Assembly (NCBI GenBank): GCA_005503055.1
Contig: SCOX01000002.1
Coordinates: forward strand, 186,001 to 250,000
DNA length: 64,000 nucleotides
Reading direction: 5' to 3'
DNA from: Lysobacteraceae bacterium P
GTDB taxonomy: Bacteria > Pseudomonadota > Gammaproteobacteria > Xanthomonadales > Xanthomonadaceae
Shown: positions 59,811-64,000 of the stretch, one piece after another
Layout: each line of letters starts with the position of its first letter
How positions within the stretch are numbered: position 1 is the first letter of the stretch
Notes under the pieces: generated by a model
The model's database searches: none
Seen by the model: only the letters and a program-made list of their open reading frames with translations
Told to the model about the DNA's origin: nothing
Position numbers and translations under genes: made by a program

Positions 59811-62117
59811 TCAATCCGCGCAGTGCCCCTCGCCTTCGCCGCGCTCGACGATGCGGATCGTGACACTTGCACTGGCCTCGCCGCGCGCATCGTCGGCAAC
59901 GGTGAGCGTGATGCGATGGCGCCCCGGCAGCAGGTCGTCGCGGATCAACTGCGCGCCGGTGCCGAGCACCCCTTGCAGGCTCGATGTCCACACCGCGTCG
60001 GCCGCATCGCACATGCCGTGATCGGGTGAATATCCGCCGCCGGCGAAATGCACCGGCGCGCCCTGCGCGAAGCGCTCGCCATCGCGCGGTGAGACCAGAT
60101 GCGCCTTGGGCGGCTTGACCGGCACCGCGAACGCCTCCGTGCGCACCGACGTCGACGCCAGGCCGCTGGACACGATCACTTCGAAACGGCAACGCTCGCC
60201 GCCGGGGAGATCGTGCAGGCGCGACAGGTAGCGCCCATCGGCAATCCCCGACGCCAACGCCGTCCACGTGCGTCCGTCGTCGTTGGAGTAGCGCACCAGC
60301 GCATGCGACTGCGCATCGCCGTCTTCCAGGTTCCATTCCACGCGCGCCAGGTCGTCGCCGTCGCGTTCGGCGCGATGAAGCGGTGCCAGCTGCACGCGTG
60401 GTTTGTGGCGATCGACTTCGTGCGTGTCGAGTTCCTTGCCGTGACGGACGAAGGTGAGCGCGGTGACATCGTCGGACCACGGCAGCACTTCGTGGTAGTC
60501 GAGCCACGGGCCATCGGGATCCTGGTACGGATTGGGCGCATGGCAGCGGTGGCTGCGGATCACTTCGCCGTCGGCGCCACGCACGTCGATCATCACCTCC
60601 GAACGCGGGCGGTGGTCGTCCGGCGCGGGCACTTCGACGGTGTAGCTGGGCAGCAGTTCCACGCGCCCGTCGCGGTGCATGCGGAAGCTGAGGATCTTCA
60701 CGATGAGCACCACCTTCAGGACCAGGTCGCCGGTGCCGTCGTTGACGATCACCGTGTCCATTAGGTCGCGGTAGAAGTACGGCGAGATCCACGTGGCGGC
60801 CGGGAACGGCACGTCGGTGGCATCGAAGTACGACATGAAGTCGCGCGTGGTGTTGGGATTGAACAGCGTCATGCGCTGCACGTTGACGCCGAACTCGCCG
60901 ATGCTGGCGAACGGGAACGTAGCGTAGGTGGGATACGCCGTGTCGTACGGCCCGGCGGCCATGCCGTCGTTGAGGTGCAGCATCCCGAACGCGTGGCCGA
61001 TCTCGTGCGACAGCGCGCGCGTGTCGTCCTGCGCGGAAATCGCCACGCCCCAATTGCCGATTCCGCGCTGGCTGCTGCCGAGCGTTCCGGCGAGGTTGGG
61101 CGGCAGCAGGCCGATGGACACCGCGCGGATGCTCGAGGCACTGCGCGTGGTGAGCAGGTTGTTGATCAGCGAATCCCAACCGCTGTTCTTGTTGCCGCTG
61201 GCGATGCTCATGTCATCCGACCAGCTCATGACCTCGCACGGACCGAAGTCGTAACCGTGCGTCGGAAACATCGGCAGGAACCGCATCACCGTGTCGATGA
61301 ACGCGTTGCCCGTGGGCGCCGCGATGTTGAGCCCGCCGCCCGTGTAATTGACCAGGAAGCCGCGCAGGCGGATCGGCGGCACGTCCTGGAAGGAGGCCAC
61401 CACGTTGCGCGAGGCGCGCGCCAGCTTCGGCTTGGACGGGCCGTACACGTCGATATAGGGATTGCGCGGCCGCGCATCGAATACGCTGATCTTGATGGTG
61501 CGGTTGCCATGGCACAGCGCGGCAGGCACGCGGAAGTTGAGCGAATGGTTGAGCTGCGAGCGCCGCAGCTGGCTCGACGGCAGCGGCGCTATCGGCCCGT
61601 TGAGCGACTGGAGGGTCTTGCCGCCCACCACGATGCGCCCGTTGACGGTGTCCGCCGCAGCGCCGATGCCGAACGTACTGGCGACGAACACGCGCACCAG
61701 CAGGTCCTTGCCCGCCACCAGCGGCACCGAGTTGTCCGTACCCGCGCCGCTGCTGAGCTTGTCGAAGTTGAAGAACTGGATCGCCTGCGTGAGTTCCACG
61801 CCGACGATGGAGATGCCCGCTTCGGGCAGGAAGATGCCGCCGACGATGTCCTTCAGGATCGCGTCGCGGATGCGCTTGATCTCCCACTCGGGGATCAGCC
61901 CGCCGGGAATCGGCACCCCCGGCGGCACGACCGGATCGCCGCCCGGCCCGCCTTCCGGCATACCGGTCCCGCCGCGCCCCAGCAGCCCCTGCAACACCCG
62001 CTGCAATCGCGCCGCCAACCAGTCCGGAAGCGCTGGCAACTCGCCGCCCTCACCGCCCTGGCCAGAACCGAAGCCCGCCGCTCCGCTCAGATCGTCCGTT
62101 TCGTCCATGACACGCAT
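59811..62117 (-). CDS. Metzincin-like metalloprotein with C-terminal beta domains
   Basis: The 768-aa protein has a Gly-rich start without visible signal, then a beta domain. It contains the zinc-protease motif ALSHEIGHAFGMLHLND (His 371, 375 and 381; HExxHxxGxxH). At residue 428 it has DFMSYFD, which resembles the metzincin Met-turn. A C-terminal part (about 540-768) appears as Ig/FN3-like domains (PKAHLVSPRDGERFAQGAPVHF). I do not recognise a named family. Export by another route, or cleavage, would be needed for a role outside the cell. The start is ATG 62117 or 62105 (ETDD). Confidence 0.72.
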   Translation of the reverse strand: MRVMDETDDLSGAAGFGSGQGGEGGELPALPDWLAARLQRVLQGLLGRGGTGMPEGGPGGDPVVPPGVPIPGGLIPEWEIKRIRDAILKDIVGGIFLPEAGISIVGVELTQAIQFFNFDKLSSGAGTDNSVPLVAGKDLLVRVFVASTFGIGAAADTVNGRIVVGGKTLQSLNGPIAPLPSSQLRRSQLNHSLNFRVPAALCHGNRTIKISVFDARPRNPYIDVYGPSKPKLARASRNVVASFQDVPPIRLRGFLVNYTGGGLNIAAPTGNAFIDTVMRFLPMFPTHGYDFGPCEVMSWSDDMSIASGNKNSGWDSLINNLLTTRSASSIRAVSIGLLPPNLAGTLGSSQRGIGNWGVAISAQDDTRALSHEIGHAFGMLHLNDGMAAGPYDTAYPTYATFPFASIGEFGVNVQRMTLFNPNTTRDFMSYFDATDVPFPAATWISPYFYRDLMDTVIVNDGTGDLVLKVVLIVKILSFRMHRDGRVELLPSYTVEVPAPDDHRPRSEVMIDVRGADGEVIRSHRCHAPNPYQDPDGPWLDYHEVLPWSDDVTALTFVRHGKELDTHEVDRHKPRVQLAPLHRAERDGDDLARVEWNLEDGDAQSHALVRYSNDDGRTWTALASGIADGRYLSRLHDLPGGERCRFEVIVSSGLASTSVRTEAFAVPVKPPKAHLVSPRDGERFAQGAPVHFAGGGYSPDHGMCDAADAVWTSSLQGVLGTGAQLIRDDLLPGRHRITLTVADDARGEASASVTIRIVERGEGEGHCAD

Positions 62118-62257
62118 CCCGGGAATGGCCGCATCGGGAAGAACGCGTGGGGTGCGCGGGTGCGGTCATGGGGGCGCATGAATGGGCGTAGGTGCGCGGG
62201 AAAGCCGGCGCTGGCGCGCGAATGCGTTACCTTCTTCATCGGCAGGGGGGCCACACG

Positions 62258-62581
62258 ATGCAACGACTTTCGATGACCGTTTGCCTGCTCGCGCTGGCGA
62301 GCGGTGCGTGGGCGCATGGCGGCGGGCTCAATGCAGAGGGCTGCCATCACGACCGCAAGAACGGCGGTTACCACTGCCATCGTGGCGCTGCGCCCGCAAC
62401 GGGCCCGGCGAGGTCGCAGCCGTTGCCGTATGCGAACGCCTTGCAACCCGGTGCCGCGTCCGGTCACGTCTTTCGCAATTGCGCCGAAGCACGCGCCGCC
62501 GGTGCCGCTCCCGTGCGTCGTGGCGATGCCGGTTATGGCCGGCACCTGGATCGCGATGGGGACGGCGTGGGTTGCGAGTGA
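62258..62581 (+). CDS. Secreted Excalibur/YHYH-type calcium-binding protein
   Basis: The 107-aa protein has a signal (MQRLSMTVCLLALASGAWAHGG). A YHYH-like metal motif (GLNAEGCHHDRKNGGYHCHR) follows, then a C-terminal Excalibur domain (FRNCAEARAAGAAPVRRGDAGYGRHLDRDGDGVGCE) with the calcium-binding DxDGDGxGCE loop and the paired cysteines. The Excalibur domain was first described in surface-associated nucleases of Gram-positives and is common in small secreted proteins. The function is unknown. It starts at ATG 62258. Confidence 0.88.
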   Translation: MQRLSMTVCLLALASGAWAHGGGLNAEGCHHDRKNGGYHCHRGAAPATGPARSQPLPYANALQPGAASGHVFRNCAEARAAGAAPVRRGDAGYGRHLDRDGDGVGCE

Positions 62582-62599
62582 TCGAAACCTGGCGGCCCC

Positions 62600-62628
62600 G
62601 TAGGCGGGGTAAGCGCAGCGCACCCGGG
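62600..62628. repeat. Single arm of the REP-type repeat
   Basis: The sequence from 62600 (gtaggcggggtaagcgcag and on) matches one arm of the 52121 element with three differences. No partner arm follows. It sits between the Excalibur gene and the SRAP fusion. Confidence 0.6.
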
Positions 62629-62648
62629 TCCCTCATGACGCGACACCC

Positions 62649-64000
62649 TCACGCCGCCACGCGGTGCTCGTAGTACGGACGCTGCTTGTCTTCCAGGATC
62701 GCATCGAGCGCGGCGAGGTTGCCGGGGTCCGGGTTGAGCCACGCGTCCACGTGCTCGGGCTTGATGTTGAGAATGGTGCGGTCGTGCCCGGTCATCGCCA
62801 CTTCCGGCTCCGGCTCGTCGGTGATGGCGGCGCACGACAGCAGTTCCTCGACGCCGTCCGTCCAGCGGAACCACAGCACCGGGATGTAGAGCGGCTCGCC
62901 GGTCTGCGCGGTGAACTCCAGCTCCACGCTTTGCGGGCGCTCGCCGCTGGCCAGCGCGCGGTGCTCGTAGTCGTGGCGGCTGACGCTCTCGTAGAAATGC
63001 GTGGCAACCATGACGCCGTGGTGGTGCCCGTAGAGTTTCTTCCACACGGTGCGCAGGCTGTCGCGACGCGCGTTGTTTAGGAACCCACAGACCGTTAGGA
63101 GATGCGGTACCGTAGCAGTCACTAACAGGTCAGCACGGGTACCAGAACCGACATTTGGCCGCCAACCACTGCTAACACTGAAGCTCACATCCGCGCCTTG
63201 GTCGGATATGTGTCCAGCGGCATCGGCGGCAGCCAGGTAGGCGCCTACGTCCACATTCATCACGGCGTTGCGCGCTGAGTAGCCGTAATCAACGGCGTTG
63301 CTGTACGAGTCTGCCACGAAGTTGAAGTTGTATTGGCGTCCGTCCTGTTCTAAGTAGGTACTGGTGCCTGTTTCGGGTGTGGAGCTTGAAGTTTCCAAAT
63401 GGCTGGCCAGCTGATCAACGGCATCTTTTCGGCGGGTGATGTTCTCGGGTGTTTCGCGCACGAAGGCGCGTAGCGCCCCCTCCGTTTCTGCGCCCCAACT
63501 CCCCGTCACGCCTTCAGGGTGCGGTGGATTTCGCTCAAAGCTTCGGGTCATCAACGAATAGCCCGCTTCACGGACGATCCGCTGTGCCGCCAGAACTTCA
63601 GTCGGGTTGCGGTTGTTTGACCGAAGCAACGCATCTGCGAATGCCTGGTCCTGGATGACCCGCTGAGTTTCGTCGGTACCCCGGAATCCTTCTAACGCTG
63701 AATCGATCGGCGGAGGAAGACTACCGATGGCGATAGGGTCCAGCCCGGACGGCAGGGGGTTACCGCCGCCAATCAAACTGTTGGACGCCAGCGCATCCGG
63801 ATAGCGTTCCGAGAAGGCCGCGCTCTCATCAACCGGATTGACGGCGGCGCTGTTTCCGCCGTCCGCCATATGCACCATCGGGTGAGATTTCTTGATCTCT
63901 TCGGCCTGCGTCGGATCCTGCGGCAGCCTGAACGGAAATGGCGGAAGCTCCCCTTCGCTGTCCCTCGGTGGTGGGGCGGAATGCGCTTGTCTCTGCGCAT
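62649..64000 (-). CDS. Chimeric gene: unknown lower-GC protein joined in frame to the C-terminal part of an SRAP (DUF159) protein
   Basis: One open frame runs from beyond the right edge to 62649. From residue 268 of the first in-window Met (ATG 63878), about 62649-63077, the sequence is the C-terminal 140 residues of an SRAP/HMCES-type protein: NNARRDSLRTVWKKLYGHHHG..VMVATHFYESVS and ITDEPEPEVAMTGHDRTILN..KPEHVDAWLNPDPGN. The SRAP N-terminal catalytic Cys2 half is missing. The upstream half (63078-64000) has clearly lower GC. It reads as a Pro-rich segment, a possible peptidoglycan-binding motif (GSWGAETEGALRAFV) and a domain with SSGWRPNVGS followed by VPHLL, which recalls M15 peptidases. 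This is likely a recombination product; function doubtful. Confidence 0.72.
   Translation of the reverse strand, partial: AQRQAHSAPPPRDSEGELPPFPFRLPQDPTQAEEIKKSHPMVHMADGGNSAAVNPVDESAAFSERYPDALASNSLIGGGNPLPSGLDPIAIGSLPPPIDSALEGFRGTDETQRVIQDQAFADALLRSNNRNPTEVLAAQRIVREAGYSLMTRSFERNPPHPEGVTGSWGAETEGALRAFVRETPENITRRKDAVDQLASHLETSSSTPETGTSTYLEQDGRQYNFNFVADSYSNAVDYGYSARNAVMNVDVGAYLAAADAAGHISDQGADVSFSVSSGWRPNVGSGTRADLLVTATVPHLLTVCGFLNNARRDSLRTVWKKLYGHHHGVMVATHFYESVSRHDYEHRALASGERPQSVELEFTAQTGEPLYIPVLWFRWTDGVEELLSCAAITDEPEPEVAMTGHDRTILNIKPEHVDAWLNPDPGNLAALDAILEDKQRPYYEHRVAA

Overview
The window is a stretch of bacterial chromosome with very high GC. The gene families point to Xanthomonadaceae, most likely a Lysobacter-like genus. 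These include a pyruvate dehydrogenase E3 with its own lipoyl domain, a tesA/ybbA/ybbP arrangement, a subtilisin autotransporter, many xanthomonad-type small DUF proteins, and short palindromic repeats scattered between genes. This assignment is inferred from protein resemblance; no rRNA or other taxonomic marker is present. Genes are tightly packed with frequent 4-base ATGA or GTGA overlaps. I saw no tRNA, rRNA, CRISPR array, transposase or complete prophage.

Left part (1-16 kb). The start of the ATP synthase operon (atpI, then truncated atpB) is followed by a DUF2061 membrane protein behind a Fur-like box, and by an outer-membrane barrel. A pyruvate dehydrogenase cluster on the minus strand runs aceF, an unknown secreted protein, then lpdA. 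Next come DUF2884, an OmpW-like barrel, a Nei-type DNA glycosylase, a DMT transporter, a zinc alcohol dehydrogenase, a YajQ-family protein, DUF1415, and a three-gene minus-strand run holding a HAD phosphatase, an RsuA-type pseudouridine synthase and an RsmC/RlmG-type methyltransferase.

Middle part (16-46 kb). An unusual degenerate array of eighteen 21-bp units lies at 15816-16190. It is followed by the ybbP-ybbA export pair, divergent from tesA, whose 5' end carries a 15-bp tandem repeat. Then come an ECF sigma factor with a probable anti-sigma protein, an Lrp regulator, an isochorismatase-like hydrolase, an M28 peptidase, a double-PepSY protein, an MFS transporter, a HipA-like/DUF3037 pair, cspA, several DUF genes, an M23 peptidase, an ABC-2 exporter, a MarR-GNAT fusion with a perfect operator, a subtilisin autotransporter, an amidohydrolase, an RcnB-like protein with small hydrophilic proteins, and an SDR/thiolase/TetR group that suggests acyl-CoA metabolism.

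Right part (46-64 kb). This part is mixed: SnoaL-like and SRPBCC proteins, a soluble PAS histidine kinase, a serine beta-lactamase-fold hydrolase, an MFS transporter, a HAD hydrolase whose stop codon is supplied by a perfect 30-bp inverted repeat, a Tat-exported alpha/beta hydrolase, a large coiled-coil lipoprotein, a degenerate vanadium-haloperoxidase homologue, a large metzincin-like protein, and an Excalibur-domain protein. At the right edge the C-terminal half of an SRAP (DUF159) protein is joined in frame to unrelated, lower-GC coding sequence. This looks like a recombination junction and the edge of acquired DNA.

Most of the window is ordinary housekeeping and envelope biology. The strongest unexplained structures are the 21-bp array, the SRAP chimera, and the short tandem repeats at the tesA, autotransporter and yajQ loci.
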